Source of the DNA: Halomonas sp.
GTDB taxonomy: Bacteria > Pseudomonadota > Gammaproteobacteria > Pseudomonadales > Halomonadaceae
Direction of reading: 5' to 3'
Assembly: GCF_030457605.1 (NCBI RefSeq)
Contig: NZ_JAKDUR010000007.1
Span: 1 to 64,000 of the forward strand
Length of the DNA stretch: 64,000 nt
A program made the position numbers and the translations under genes. The notes beneath the pieces were generated by a model. The model searched no databases and had not been told where the DNA came from. It saw nothing but the letters and a program-made list of their open reading frames with translations. Shown here piece by piece: positions 17,042 through 28,645 of the stretch (positions are counted from its first letter, which is position 1; each line of letters starts with the position of its first letter).

Positions 17042-17989
17042 TTATACCAGGCCCAGACGCGGGTGTTGCCAGATGGGCGGCGCACTGGTGCGCGGCACCA
17101 CGCTCATGCTGCCCGGTGCTACGTGACTGCCGGGGAAATGGAAATCGCTGCCGATAGAGGCATATAGCTCACGCTCCACCAGCTGCCGGGCCAGGTCTCG
17201 CGTGGTATCGGCATTTTGCTGACCGTTGACCAGCTCGACCGCCTGGCCGCCGGCCTCGACAAACGTATCCAGCAGCTGGCCGCGCTTGCGTCGGGTCAGG
17301 CCATAGCGGAGTGGATGCGCTACGACCGCCACGCCGCCGGCGTCGACAATCCAGCTGACGGCGTCACCGATTTCCGGCCACTGGGCTTTTACATCGCCTT
17401 TTTTGCCACTGCCCAGGTAACGCTTGAACGCTTCGGCAAAATCCTTCACCACGCCATCGGCCACCAGCGCCCGGGCAAAATCCGGCCGCCCCAGCGGGCG
17501 CTCACTACCCGCCTGCGCCCGTGCCTTGGCCAGCGCATCGGCCAGGCCGACCTTCTCCAGCCGTTCGGCAATCACGCCGGCGCGCTCGATACGCGCCTGG
17601 CGCTGACGCTTGAGCCCCTCGGCCAGCGGGCTTTTCACGCCATCGGGCATCAGCGCCACTACATGGATGCCGATACCCCGCCAGCGGGTCGAAAGCTCGC
17701 AGCCCGGCATCAGATAAATACCTGCCTCGCGTGCCGCCTGCGCCGCCTCGGCTACGCCGTCCATGGTGTCGTGATCGGTCAGCGACATATGGCTCAGCCC
17801 GCGCTCGGCGCACAGTGCCACCAGCTCGGTGGGAGAAAGCGCTCCGTCCGATGCGGTGGAGTGCATATGAAAATCCAGCGAATAGTGCCGGTCGGCATCC
17901 AGCGTACCGGACGGCGGCATCATCACTCGCGAAGACGACGGACGTGAAGGTGTGGAACGTGCAGGCAGTGCGCTTGAAGACATGGACAT
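17042..17989 (-). CDS. rnm: PHP-domain 3',5'-nucleoside bisphosphate phosphatase / RNase AM
   Basis: Metal-dependent phosphoesterase of the PHP superfamily (E. coli YciV/TrpH), about 315 aa. Metal ligands are visible in [27 protein letters not shown] and GSDFHFPG. Known members hydrolyse 3',5'-bisphosphonucleotides (pAp) and trim 5' ends of rRNA precursors. The first 40 or so residues are Ser/Pro-rich and not conserved. Starts at 17989, 17983 or about 17920 are all possible; 17989 is the furthest ATG, and the codon at 18013 is TTG. It is transcribed with yciO and divergent from yciI. Confidence 0.88.
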   Translation of the reverse strand: MSMSSSALPARSTPSRPSSSRVMMPPSGTLDADRHYSLDFHMHSTASDGALSPTELVALCAERGLSHMSLTDHDTMDGVAEAAQAAREAGIYLMPGCELSTRWRGIGIHVVALMPDGVKSPLAEGLKRQRQARIERAGVIAERLEKVGLADALAKARAQAGSERPLGRPDFARALVADGVVKDFAEAFKRYLGSGKKGDVKAQWPEIGDAVSWIVDAGGVAVVAHPLRYGLTRRKRGQLLDTFVEAGGQAVELVNGQQNADTTRDLARQLVERELYASIGSDFHFPGSHVAPGSMSVVPRTSAPPIWQHPRLGLV

Positions 17990-18119
17990 GACGCCGCGTG
18001 GGGAATTTGTCAAAATGTACCGCCCTCATGGCGAATATACCGCCATAGTGCGTGCTTGCATCAGCGTGGTCAATTACGCGCTTATCCACCGCTGCCCTCA
18101 TGACCCCGGAGTTATCCCC

Positions 18120-18419
18120 ATGCTTTATGCCATTATCAGCGAAGACGTAGCCGACAGCCTGGAACGCCGCCTGGCGGCCCGCCCCGATCATTTGGCCCGC
18201 CTTGAGGCGTTGCGCGATGAAGGCCGGCTGGTACTCGCCGGCCCGCATCCCGCCATTGATGCTGACAACCCCGGCGAAGCGGGCTTCAGCGGCAGCCTTG
18301 TAGTGGCCAAGTTTGCAAGCCTTGATGCCGCTCAGGCCTGGGCCGATGCAGACCCTTACGTCATTGCCGGCGTCTATGCCCAGGTGGTGGTCAAACCGTT
18401 CAAGAAAGTGCTGCCCTGA
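18120..18419 (+). CDS. yciI: YciI family protein
   Basis: 99 aa, ferredoxin-like fold of the YciI family. Typical features are [28 protein letters not shown] with the conserved His-Leu, [35 protein letters not shown] and a C-terminal [11 protein letters not shown]. The His-Asp pair is thought to be a catalytic or ligand site. The biological role is unknown in most species. ATG 18120 has CCGGAG 8 nt upstream; the frame is open further 5' but the extension is unlike the family. It is divergent from rnm-yciO, which are also neighbours in other gammaproteobacteria. Confidence 0.92.
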   Translation: MLYAIISEDVADSLERRLAARPDHLARLEALRDEGRLVLAGPHPAIDADNPGEAGFSGSLVVAKFASLDAAQAWADADPYVIAGVYAQVVVKPFKKVLP

Positions 18420-18452
18420 GCGGCCGCTTCACATGCCCAAAGTGCCACACAA

Positions 18453-18490
18453 GGTTTTTCACAGAGGCTGTGGAAAACTCTGTGAAAACC
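18453..18490. repeat. long hairpin with DnaA-box-like motifs upstream of mnmC
   Basis: Inverted repeat GGTTTTTCACAGAG (18453-18466) and CTCTGTGAAAACC (18478-18490) with an 11-nt loop. It contains two matches to TTWTNCACA (plus strand 18455-18463; minus strand 18477-18469) and a third with one mismatch (18489-18481). No T run follows, so it is not a normal terminator. Confidence 0.6.
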
Positions 18491-18575
18491 CGGCGGACGC
18501 TTTGCGCTAAGCCGGAAATACTCTACGGCTCGACAAATTGATCAGTTTTTAATCAACTCTCTGCTCACCCCCACC

Positions 18576-20621
18576 ATGGCGGATGCTCCTGTGAACCATG
18601 CGACCGGCGAAACGCGCTTTCCTTCTCTGCCCCCGCTTGCCGCACTCACGCGGCCGGCGCTTGATTGGGAGAACGGTGCGCCGCACTCCCGGGCTTTTGA
18701 CGACGTGTATTTTTCGCGTCAGGACGGGCGCGCAGAAACCGGGCATGTGTTTCTCGATGCCAACCACCTGCCCGAGCGCTTCGCCGCCTGGCAGGTTCCG
18801 CGCGCCTTTGTCATCGGCGAGACCGGCTTTGGCACGGGGCTGAACATGCTTTGTGCCTGGGCGTGCTTTGAGCAATACGCCCCGCCCGGTGCCCGGTTGC
18901 ATCTGGTCTCTACCGAAAAGTATCCACTGGATCGAGAAAGCCTCGCCCGGGCGCTCAACGCCTGGCCCACCCTGGCCGACCACGCACGTACGCTGTGCCG
19001 GCAGTGGCCCGACGCCGTGGCCGGCGTTCATCGGCTGCACCTTGGCTCGCGCGTCACCCTGGACCTGCACTTTGGCGAGACCACCGAGCGACTCCTGCTG
19101 CTTGACGGCCAGGTGGACGCCTGGTTTCTGGACGGTTTCGCGCCGTCAAAAAATCCACAGATGTGGCACGCCGAGCTATTTGCCGCCATGGCTGCGCGCT
19201 CGCGTCCCGGTGCCACTTTTGCCACCTTTACCTGCGCCGGCGTAGTCAAGCGCGGGCTTGCGGCCGCAGGCTTCGAGTGGAAGAAGGTGCCCGGATTTGG
19301 GCGCAAGCGCGAAATGCTTGCCGGCCATATTGATACACCGCCGGTAGATAACCGCCGTCAGGCCACGCCCTGGTTTATCCCACCGGCAGCCAGGCCGGCG
19401 CATCACGCCATCGTCATCGGCGCGGGTATTGCCGGGGCAAGCGTTGCAGCGGCCCTGGCGCGACGCGGCGTGGCCGTCACCGTAGTGGAAAAAACCGCAC
19501 CGGCCGCCGGCGGCTCGGGCAACCGCCAGGGCGCGCTTTACGTCAAGCTCGCCGCCGATACCAACCCACAAAGCCGCTTTTATCTGGCCGGGCTGATGTA
19601 CAGCCGCCGCCTGTTTGACGCCTTCGATCCGGCACACGGGCTATGGCAGCCAAGCGGTGTGGTGCAGCTCGCCCTGAGCGAAAAAGAGACCACCCGCCAG
19701 CGGCGCTTTAGCACCCACCATCCGCTGCCCGCCGATCTGGTTCACGCCCTGGAACACTTCGCGCTGAACAGGGAAGCGGGCATTGAGGTAGCCGCTGAAC
19801 AGGGGCTCTTTTATCCACAAGCGGGCTGGGTGCGCCCGGCAGCGCTATGTGAGCACTGGCTGGCGCAGCCCGGCATTACGCTGACATACGGCGAGGCCAG
19901 CACCCTTCAGCGCCACGAAGATGGCTGGCGGGTAACGCTTGCCGACAACACCGCGTTAAGCGCTGATCACGTGGTGATTGCCAGCGCGCACCTTGCCAAC
20001 CGCTTCGCCCAGACAGAAACACTGCCTCTGCAACCGGTACGCGGGCAGGTCAGCGAGATACCGCTACCCGATGGCGTAGCGGGCCCTGAACGGGTGGTGT
20101 GCGCCGGTGGCTATGCGCCGCCAGCGCTGGATAGCGTGCTTACCGTGGGCGCAAGCTTTGTGCCCCACTCCGCAGAGGTTGATATGCGTGAAGCCGACCA
20201 TGTCCACAACCTCAAAGAGCTGCAAACGATGCTGCCCGAGCTATACCGGCGGCTTGAGACGGCCGGCACCGAGCTTGATCCAGCGCGGCTTGGGGGCCGG
20301 GCCAGCATTCGTGCGGCCAGCCCGGACAAAACACCCTACGCCGGCCCGGTGCCGGATGCCCCCGCCTGGCGCGAGGACTACGCGACGCTGCGCAAGGACG
20401 CCACCTCCACTTTCGATACGCCGGGCCAACATCATCCCGGGCTGTGGACCAGCGCCGCTCACGGCTCGCGCGGGCTTGCAAGCGCCCCGCTGTGCGCCGA
20501 GGTGATTGCTTCAAGAATATGCGACGAGCCGCTGCCGGTGGAAGGGCCCCTGGCCGACCACCTGCATCCCGGTCGGCGGCTCATTCGAGCGCTTTCGCGC
20601 CATGCCGGGCAGAGGTCATAA
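18576..20621 (+). CDS. mnmC: bifunctional tRNA (mnm5s2U34) biosynthesis protein MnmC
   Basis: Completes the mnm5s2U wobble modification. 681 aa. The N-terminal methyltransferase half (to about residue 260) has the SAM motif GETGFGTGLNML and WFLDGFAPSKNPQMW. The C-terminal FAD oxidoreductase starts at HAIVIGAGIAGASVAAALARRG (about residue 270), with GGSGNRQGALY and a late GSRGLASAPL. The order, methyltransferase then oxidase, is standard even though the oxidase acts first in the pathway. It converges on yheU, with 4 nt between the two stops. Confidence 0.95.
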   Translation: MADAPVNHATGETRFPSLPPLAALTRPALDWENGAPHSRAFDDVYFSRQDGRAETGHVFLDANHLPERFAAWQVPRAFVIGETGFGTGLNMLCAWACFEQYAPPGARLHLVSTEKYPLDRESLARALNAWPTLADHARTLCRQWPDAVAGVHRLHLGSRVTLDLHFGETTERLLLLDGQVDAWFLDGFAPSKNPQMWHAELFAAMAARSRPGATFATFTCAGVVKRGLAAAGFEWKKVPGFGRKREMLAGHIDTPPVDNRRQATPWFIPPAARPAHHAIVIGAGIAGASVAAALARRGVAVTVVEKTAPAAGGSGNRQGALYVKLAADTNPQSRFYLAGLMYSRRLFDAFDPAHGLWQPSGVVQLALSEKETTRQRRFSTHHPLPADLVHALEHFALNREAGIEVAAEQGLFYPQAGWVRPAALCEHWLAQPGITLTYGEASTLQRHEDGWRVTLADNTALSADHVVIASAHLANRFAQTETLPLQPVRGQVSEIPLPDGVAGPERVVCAGGYAPPALDSVLTVGASFVPHSAEVDMREADHVHNLKELQTMLPELYRRLETAGTELDPARLGGRASIRAASPDKTPYAGPVPDAPAWREDYATLRKDATSTFDTPGQHHPGLWTSAAHGSRGLASAPLCAEVIASRICDEPLPVEGPLADHLHPGRRLIRALSRHAGQRS

Positions 20622-20625
20622 AGGG

Positions 20626-20901
20626 CTAAATATCGCCTTCTTCTTCATCGTCGGCGATATCCCGGCCAAACTTGCGCCACTGCTCAAGCGTCATGACTTC
20701 AGTCATCTCAAGCTCAAGGTCGTGAGCAATCAGCAGCTCGCCGCGCTCCAGCTGCTGCTTTACCTCATTCACCCAGCCGGACATGCCCGCGCCGGTGGTA
20801 TCGGTGGTATCGTAGCCCTGCCGAGTCACAAAGGACTCCAGCAGCGCGTTCAGCGTATCTGCCGGCAGCATCCGCGCCGGCACTTCAATAAAGCGGCTCA
20901 T
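20626..20901 (-). CDS. yheU: YheU family protein
   Basis: 91 aa, small acidic protein of the YheU (UPF0270) family: IEVPARMLPADTLNALLESF, then VNEVKQQLERGELLIAHDLE. The C-terminal DDEEEGD tail is very acidic. ATG 20901 lies 13 nt after the ligA stop (20915), so it is probably the last gene of the zipA-ligA group. The function is not known; small size and conservation suggest a binding or regulatory role. Confidence 0.85.
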   Translation of the reverse strand: MSRFIEVPARMLPADTLNALLESFVTRQGYDTTDTTGAGMSGWVNEVKQQLERGELLIAHDLELEMTEVMTLEQWRKFGRDIADDEEEGDI

Positions 20902-20914
20902 CAATAGCTTCCGT

Positions 20915-23092
<2,178 letters not shown>

Positions 23093-23115
23093 CTATGCAG
23101 AACAACAGCTGAAAA

Positions 23116-24690
23116 CTACTGGGCCTTGAGCTGGCGATGCAGGCGGTGACGGCGCTCGAACTCGTGCACCCGCTGGCGGGCAAATTCGATGGTTTGTGCC
23201 GTCATTACGCTCTGGTTTTCGTCCTTGAGCTCGCCGCCCATGTGGCGCACCACCACCATGGCCGTTTCGACCATGGCCTCAAAGGCCGCAGAGCTGTCTT
23301 CAGCACCCGGCAGCGGCATCAGCAGCGTGATGCCGGGGCAGGTAAAGGGCTCACCGGCTTCTACCGGGAAGGAGCCGGGCTTGACCACGTTGACCATGGA
23401 AAACTGCAGTTCGCTGTCTTCGCTTTCCGTTTCAAAGCGGTGAAAAACGCCCATACCGCGGCTATAGCGCAGCCCGCAGGCCATCAACAGCTGTAGCAAC
23501 TTGATACCGTCAAAACCTTCTGCGTCGCGCGACATAACGCTGATAACGATAATTTCATCGGCATCGGCCAGCGTATTGCGCGCCTGTCCTCCCGGCACAT
23601 CATTACGCAGCGCCTTTTCCAAGACCGGATGCCCGGCGGGGGGCTCGTCACTTTGCGGCTGGTACACATCCTGCTGATACTCTTCCGACTGATACTCTTC
23701 TGGCTGCATCTCTGCAGCTGCTTCAGCCTCGGCTACCGCTGCGGTATTCGCGCGATCGGCCTCGGCCTTGCGCTGCTGCTCGGCTTCGGCCGCCTGCTGC
23801 TCCTCCAGACGGCGCTGCTTTTCTTCCTGCTCCTGCTGTGCTTTTTCTTGCTGCTTACGCGCCTGACGCTCGGCCTGCTCCCTGGCCTGAGCTTCGGCAC
23901 GGCGCGCTTTTTCTTCCTGCTTGAGCTTTCTGGCGTGCTGCTTTTCCTTTTGCCGCTTGGCCAGATGCTTTTTCACCGAGCGGCCCATGCCTTCGAAATC
24001 CACCAGACGATATTCTTCGTCGTCTTCATCGTCGTACTCACCGACAGTATCCGTACGCAGCTGGCGGCGCCGGGCAACGACGGGCCGGGCGTCCCGGTGA
24101 CGCGTTTCATCAGTACCAGTCTCATTCGCACTCGCGGCACGTATATCAGCGTCAGCAGCTGTCGCTGCGGCGTCCGTCTCAGCAGACTCTTCAGCAGATG
24201 CTACTGGCTGATCCGCCTCTGCCTGATAGCGCACCTGGTGCGCTTTGGCATCTTCTTCATCGGCACGAATGGCAAACGTGTGAGATGACACGCTTTCCTG
24301 CGTGTCGTTCTGCTCGGTGGCGACGTCTACCGCCTGTGGCGCCTGGGGCATGGCGACGTCGGGTTCGGTTTGGCGCACGGGAGACGACGCGGAACGGCGA
24401 AACTCGGACAATACCCGCGAGGGGCCTGCATGTTCAGGGCTCCGGCGTTTCAATTTGGGCTTTTCCGACATCGCGCTGTAATCGGCAGGCTTGACCACCC
24501 GGGCTCCGCCGTTGGGCAGTTCCCAGTCAAGCTCGGCTTCACGCGCCGCTTCGTCGGGGCTGCTGCCAGAATTTCCGGCCTGGTCCAGCCGTGGGACGCG
24601 TCGCTGACGCTGGAGCCGGCGTACACCATCGATGACGATGAGGGAAACCAACGCCAGCCCTAAAATGATTAGCCACTCTCTTAGTTCCAT
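23116..24690 (-). CDS. zipA: cell division protein ZipA
   Basis: Inner-membrane division protein that tethers FtsZ to the membrane. 524 aa, much longer than the E. coli protein (328 aa). One N-terminal membrane helix (EWLIILGLALVSLIVIDGV) leads into a very long linker (about residues 40-385) and the C-terminal FtsZ-binding domain (about residues 390-524; IIVISVMSRDAEGFDG, MNVVKPGSF-like VVKPGSFPVE, TAQTIEFARQRV). The linker is rich in Lys, Arg, Glu, Gln and Ala and looks like a long charged helix or coiled coil (about residues 225-330), then has a PEEYQ/SEEYQ/DVYQ repeat. ATG 24690 gives the membrane helix directly. A LexA-like box lies 94-109 nt upstream. Confidence 0.93.
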   Translation of the reverse strand: MELREWLIILGLALVSLIVIDGVRRLQRQRRVPRLDQAGNSGSSPDEAAREAELDWELPNGGARVVKPADYSAMSEKPKLKRRSPEHAGPSRVLSEFRRSASSPVRQTEPDVAMPQAPQAVDVATEQNDTQESVSSHTFAIRADEEDAKAHQVRYQAEADQPVASAEESAETDAAATAADADIRAASANETGTDETRHRDARPVVARRRQLRTDTVGEYDDEDDEEYRLVDFEGMGRSVKKHLAKRQKEKQHARKLKQEEKARRAEAQAREQAERQARKQQEKAQQEQEEKQRRLEEQQAAEAEQQRKAEADRANTAAVAEAEAAAEMQPEEYQSEEYQQDVYQPQSDEPPAGHPVLEKALRNDVPGGQARNTLADADEIIVISVMSRDAEGFDGIKLLQLLMACGLRYSRGMGVFHRFETESEDSELQFSMVNVVKPGSFPVEAGEPFTCPGITLLMPLPGAEDSSAAFEAMVETAMVVVRHMGGELKDENQSVMTAQTIEFARQRVHEFERRHRLHRQLKAQ

Positions 24691-24714
24691 GTCGCACTTT
24701 CCATGGGTCGTTTG

Positions 24715-24766
24715 CCGATTGCTTTTGCCGGTTGCTTTCACCGATTGCCTTGACCGGTAATAAAGC
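24715..24766. repeat. degenerate 13-bp tandem repeats in the zipA leader
   Basis: CCGATTGCTTTTG, CCGGTTGCTTTCA, CCGATTGCCTTGA and a partial CCGGTAATAAAGC, head to tail, 25-76 nt upstream of the zipA ATG. Confidence 0.6.
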
Positions 24767-24783
24767 ATCGTTATAGTGATAGG

Positions 24784-24799
24784 CTGTTTATATTTACAG
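24784..24799. promoter_or_regulatory. candidate LexA (SOS) box upstream of zipA
   Basis: CTGTTTATATTTACAG: CTG-N10-CAG with an all-A/T centre. The centre matches the consensus TATATATATA at 8 of 10 positions, better than the box at recA in this window (6 of 10). Confidence 0.5.
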
Positions 24800-25132
24800 C
24801 AACTTTTACATCAGCCTGTTTATTTGAGTCGTGTCATAACAGGTTATGAATAACGGCTGTGATTGATAACTGCCCTGGCACGCCGTAATAACTGCCGTGT
24901 GTTCGCCGCTTTCTTAACCAGTATGATAGAAGCCTTTATCCTGCATCATCGCTACTACCACTTGAATTTCTACCCCAAGCATAGCGTGATTGCCATAAAA
25001 AGGGCCAATTTTTGCGAATTTTCACCTTTTAGTGCAGTTTTTACCTGATTTTAGCACCGCTGTTAACTGTTGTTTTACGTTTCGCGGCAAAACTTCTCAT
25101 CGCTTGCCAACAGCAGATACCCTATCAAAACA

Positions 25133-28100
25133 TCAGGCCGGTTCTGCATCTGCCAGCGCGGCGGCTTCATCTACGCCCACGGCCACCAGTCGTGAGACAC
25201 CGGGTTCCTGCATGGTGACCCCCATCAGCCGCTCGGCAGCCTCCATGGCAATCTTGTTGTGGGTAATGTAGATGAACTGCACGCTTTCCGACATTTCCTT
25301 TACCAGCTTGGCATAGCGCCCCACGTTGGCGTCGTCCAGCGGCGCATCGACTTCGTCGAGCATGCAGAACGGTGCCGGATTGAGCTGAAAAATGGCAAAC
25401 ACCAACGATAGCGCGGTCAGCGCTTTCTCGCCGCCGGAAAGCAGGTGAATGGTGCTGTTTTTCTTGCCCGGCGGGCGCGCCATGATCGCCACACCGGTTT
25501 CCAGCAGGTCGTCCCCGGTCAGCGTAAGCCAGGCCGTGCCGCCGCCAAACACTCGAGGAAACAGCGCCTGCAGCCCGGCATCCACTTGCTCGAAGGTGGC
25601 CTTGAAGCGTACCCGGGTTTCCTGGTCGATCCGCCGGATGGCCCGTTCAAGGGTTTCCAGCGCCTCGGTGAGCTCGGCATGCTGGGCTTCCAGGTAGTTG
25701 CGCCGTTCGGCCTGCTGGTCGTACTCCTCGATGGCCGCCAGGTTGATCGCGCCGAGCCGGCGGATTTTGTCCGTGGTGGTCTCAAGCGTGGCTTGCCAGC
25801 GAGCTTCTTCGGCCTCATCGGGCAGCGTTTCGCCCAGCTCGTCTGCCTTGTGCCCCAGCGCTTCGAGCTGTTCGTCCTGGGTGGCGGCCTTCAACGACAG
25901 CGCCTGTACGTCCATACGCCGCTGCTGAAGCTGCTCGCGGCTTTGCTCCAGCGTGCGTTCGTGATTTTGCCGCGCCAGCTCGTCGGTACGCAGCGCCTCG
26001 GCCAGCGCCTGCGCCTGATCCCGGGTATCGGTGAGGCGCTTTTCCTGCTGTTCGCGCTGATGCAGCAGCTCTTCAAGCTCCTCGGCGGCCAGTTCATCGG
26101 GTTCGAACAGCGCCTCAAGGCTTTCTTTCAGTTCAGCAATACGCAGAGTCAGGCGTTCTTCACTTTCATCGCTACGCGCCTGCTGGGCGTTCAGGCTGTC
26201 GCGCTCGGTGCTCAAGCGCTCGCGTTCAATGGCAAGCTCCTGCTGGCGAGCCTTGAGCGGTGCCTGCTGCTGAGCGAGCCGGTCACGCCGTTCGCGCTGC
26301 CGTTGACGTGCGGTCTGGGCCTCTTCACGGACGAGGGAGGCCTGCTCCAGCCGCGCCATCGCATCGCCCCAGCGTTCGCGCTGTTCTTCAAGTCCCAGCG
26401 TCAGTTCGGCGGTATCTTCGTCAAGCCGTGCAAGCTCTTCGTCAAGCTCGGCGGCGCGGCTTTCAAGGTGTTCAATACGCTGGGCCTGACCACGCTCGGC
26501 CAACGCCGTTTGCTGCAGCGCAGCGGCGTGCTCACGCTCACGGCGGGTGTGGGCCTCTCGGGCTTCCTCCAGCATTTCCAGCGTGTGGCTGGCGTCATCA
26601 AGACTTTCCTGAGCCAGCGCCAGCGCTTCTTGTTGCGCCTGATATTCGTCAGCCAGTTCGGCATGCCGCCGGCGAGTCACCAGCAGTGCATCAACGCCTT
26701 CACCCGTGGCTTTCTGGCGCACGAAACCCGGTGCCTGCCAGACGCCATCACGGCTGAGCACGCTTTGCCCTGGTGCCAACGTGGGCGCCAGCGCGTGCGC
26801 TTCATCCGCCGTGGCCACGCAGTGAATGCCGGCAAGCCAGCCACCCAGCGCGCCGGCACCGCGTACCTGTTCAGCCAGCGTGCCGGGCGACGCCAGGGCG
26901 TCGGCATCACTCAGCAGACACCAGTCGGCAGCCAATGCTTCAGGCAATGCGGCAAGTGATTTCGCCGGCACCATCCGCGCGCTCAGCCACGGCGCCAACA
27001 GCCACGACACGGCGTCTTCCCAGTTGGGCGTGACGTCGAGGACTTCGCCCAGTCGTGGCGCCTGCGCAAGCCCCCGCTCGTCAAGCGCTTGATCCAGCGC
27101 CGGGTCGTGGTCGGCCAGGGCGGCGTCGATCAGCGTTTGCAGCGACGTCTGCTCGCCTTCGATACGGCTGAGTGCGGCTTGTGCCTGTTCCCGCCGCTGG
27201 CTCTGGGTTTGCATCGTCTGGCGGGCATCCCCCAGGCGCTGCTGGTCCTGCTCGCGCTGGGCGGCAAGACGCTCGGCTTCGGCTTCGGCTTCGCTCAATG
27301 CCGCCTGCTGCTCAGCGTGCGCGGTGCGCAAGGTGGCTACGTCATCCACGTCGCCGCGCTGGGCACGCCGGCGCTCGCGCTCACCCTTCAAGCGCTGGAT
27401 ACGCTGTTCCATGTCGCGCAGCTGATCCTGCCCGCGCTCGGCCTCGCGGCTGGCAGCACGCCAACTATCGTCGGCCTCTGACCAGGCACTTTCTGCCGTT
27501 TCCAGCTGCGGTGCGGCGTCGGCCAGCTCGGTTTCCAGCGTTTCCAGCTGCTCTTCCAGCGCCTCCATGTCGGGCAGCAGTGATTCAAGGCGCTCGCCGA
27601 TGGCCTCAAGGCGCATGGAGTCGCCCTCGCTCAGACGGCGCTGCTCTTCCAGTTCGCGCCGGGCCGCATCAACATCGCTGGCCAGCTGTGCCTGACGGCT
27701 TTTACGGTGGGACTGGTCCTGTTCGATACGGGCAATGCGAGTGGTGGTGGCGTAAAACGACTGCTGGTGACGGTCGAGGACTTCGGCCAGCGCGTCGTGC
27801 TGTTCACGCGCCTGTTCCAGCCGGGTTTCGCACTGGCGCACGCCAAAGACGTCTTTTTCCACGGCGACTTCCAGCTCGCGCACGCGGCTTTCCTGATGCC
27901 CCTGCTCGGCGCGCAGGGCACGGCCGCGCAGCAGCGCCAGCTCGCCCTTGAGACGGTGTTCCTGCTGCTTGAGGGTCTGGTAGCGCCTGGCGGCTTCGGC
28001 CTGGCGTTTGAGTCGCTCGAGCTGCTTGTCCAGCTCTTCACGGATGTCGTCCAGGCGGTCGAGGTTTTCCTGGGTGCGGCGCATGCGGTTTTCGGTTTCC

Positions 28101-28633
28101 CGCCGGCGCTCCTTGTATTTGGAAATGCCGGCAGCTTCTTCAAGCGTGGCGCGCAGGTCGTCGGGGCGCGCCTCGATCAGCCGCGAGATCATGCCCTGGC
28201 CGATAATCGCGTAGGACCGCGGCCCCAGGCCGGTGCCCATGAACAGGTCGGCAATATCGCGCCGGCGGCATTTCTGGCCGTTGAAGAAGTAGGCCGACTG
28301 GCCGTCCCGGGTGACTTGACGCTTGACCGCGATTTCGGCGTATTGAGCGTAAACCCCGCCCATGGCGCCATCGCGATTATCAAACTTGAGCTCGATGGAG
28401 GCCTGCCCTACCGGCTTGCGTTCGGTAGAGCCGTTAAAAATGACGTCCGCCATGGATTCGCCGCGCAGGGTCTTGGCCGAGGACTCGCCCATTACCCAGC
28501 GTACGGCGTCAATAATATTGGACTTGCCGCAGCCGTTGGGGCCGACAATCGCGGTCATGTTGCCGTCAAACGGCACGCTGACCGGATCCACAAACGACTT
28601 GAAGCCAACCAGACGAATGGAGGTTAAACGCAT
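25133..28633 (-). CDS. smc: chromosome segregation protein SMC
   Basis: ATPase of the SMC condensin complex, 1166 aa. The N-terminal Walker A is GPNGCGKSNIIDAVRWVMGE. Long coiled coils (about residues 170-480 and 660-990) flank a hinge. The C-terminal head has the signature LLSGGEKALTALSL and Walker B FCMLDEVDAPLDDANV. It would act with ScpA and ScpB, which are not in the window; this lineage does not use MukBEF in this position. The start is 12 nt after the ccmI stop, so smc is probably co-transcribed with the cytochrome c maturation genes. Confidence 0.96.
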   Translation of the reverse strand: MRLTSIRLVGFKSFVDPVSVPFDGNMTAIVGPNGCGKSNIIDAVRWVMGESSAKTLRGESMADVIFNGSTERKPVGQASIELKFDNRDGAMGGVYAQYAEIAVKRQVTRDGQSAYFFNGQKCRRRDIADLFMGTGLGPRSYAIIGQGMISRLIEARPDDLRATLEEAAGISKYKERRRETENRMRRTQENLDRLDDIREELDKQLERLKRQAEAARRYQTLKQQEHRLKGELALLRGRALRAEQGHQESRVRELEVAVEKDVFGVRQCETRLEQAREQHDALAEVLDRHQQSFYATTTRIARIEQDQSHRKSRQAQLASDVDAARRELEEQRRLSEGDSMRLEAIGERLESLLPDMEALEEQLETLETELADAAPQLETAESAWSEADDSWRAASREAERGQDQLRDMEQRIQRLKGERERRRAQRGDVDDVATLRTAHAEQQAALSEAEAEAERLAAQREQDQQRLGDARQTMQTQSQRREQAQAALSRIEGEQTSLQTLIDAALADHDPALDQALDERGLAQAPRLGEVLDVTPNWEDAVSWLLAPWLSARMVPAKSLAALPEALAADWCLLSDADALASPGTLAEQVRGAGALGGWLAGIHCVATADEAHALAPTLAPGQSVLSRDGVWQAPGFVRQKATGEGVDALLVTRRRHAELADEYQAQQEALALAQESLDDASHTLEMLEEAREAHTRREREHAAALQQTALAERGQAQRIEHLESRAAELDEELARLDEDTAELTLGLEEQRERWGDAMARLEQASLVREEAQTARQRQRERRDRLAQQQAPLKARQQELAIERERLSTERDSLNAQQARSDESEERLTLRIAELKESLEALFEPDELAAEELEELLHQREQQEKRLTDTRDQAQALAEALRTDELARQNHERTLEQSREQLQQRRMDVQALSLKAATQDEQLEALGHKADELGETLPDEAEEARWQATLETTTDKIRRLGAINLAAIEEYDQQAERRNYLEAQHAELTEALETLERAIRRIDQETRVRFKATFEQVDAGLQALFPRVFGGGTAWLTLTGDDLLETGVAIMARPPGKKNSTIHLLSGGEKALTALSLVFAIFQLNPAPFCMLDEVDAPLDDANVGRYAKLVKEMSESVQFIYITHNKIAMEAAERLMGVTMQEPGVSRLVAVGVDEAAALADAEPA

Positions 28634-28645
28634 CGCAGCCGGCGC

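Larger units (their letters stand above)
24691..25132. other. A/T-rich 442-bp region between smc and zipA
   Basis: No protein-coding gene seen. It must contain the zipA promoter. It holds degenerate 13-bp tandem repeats next to zipA (24715-24753) and a LexA-like palindrome (24784-24799). GC is well below the window average throughout. No clear terminator for smc was found. Confidence 0.6.
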
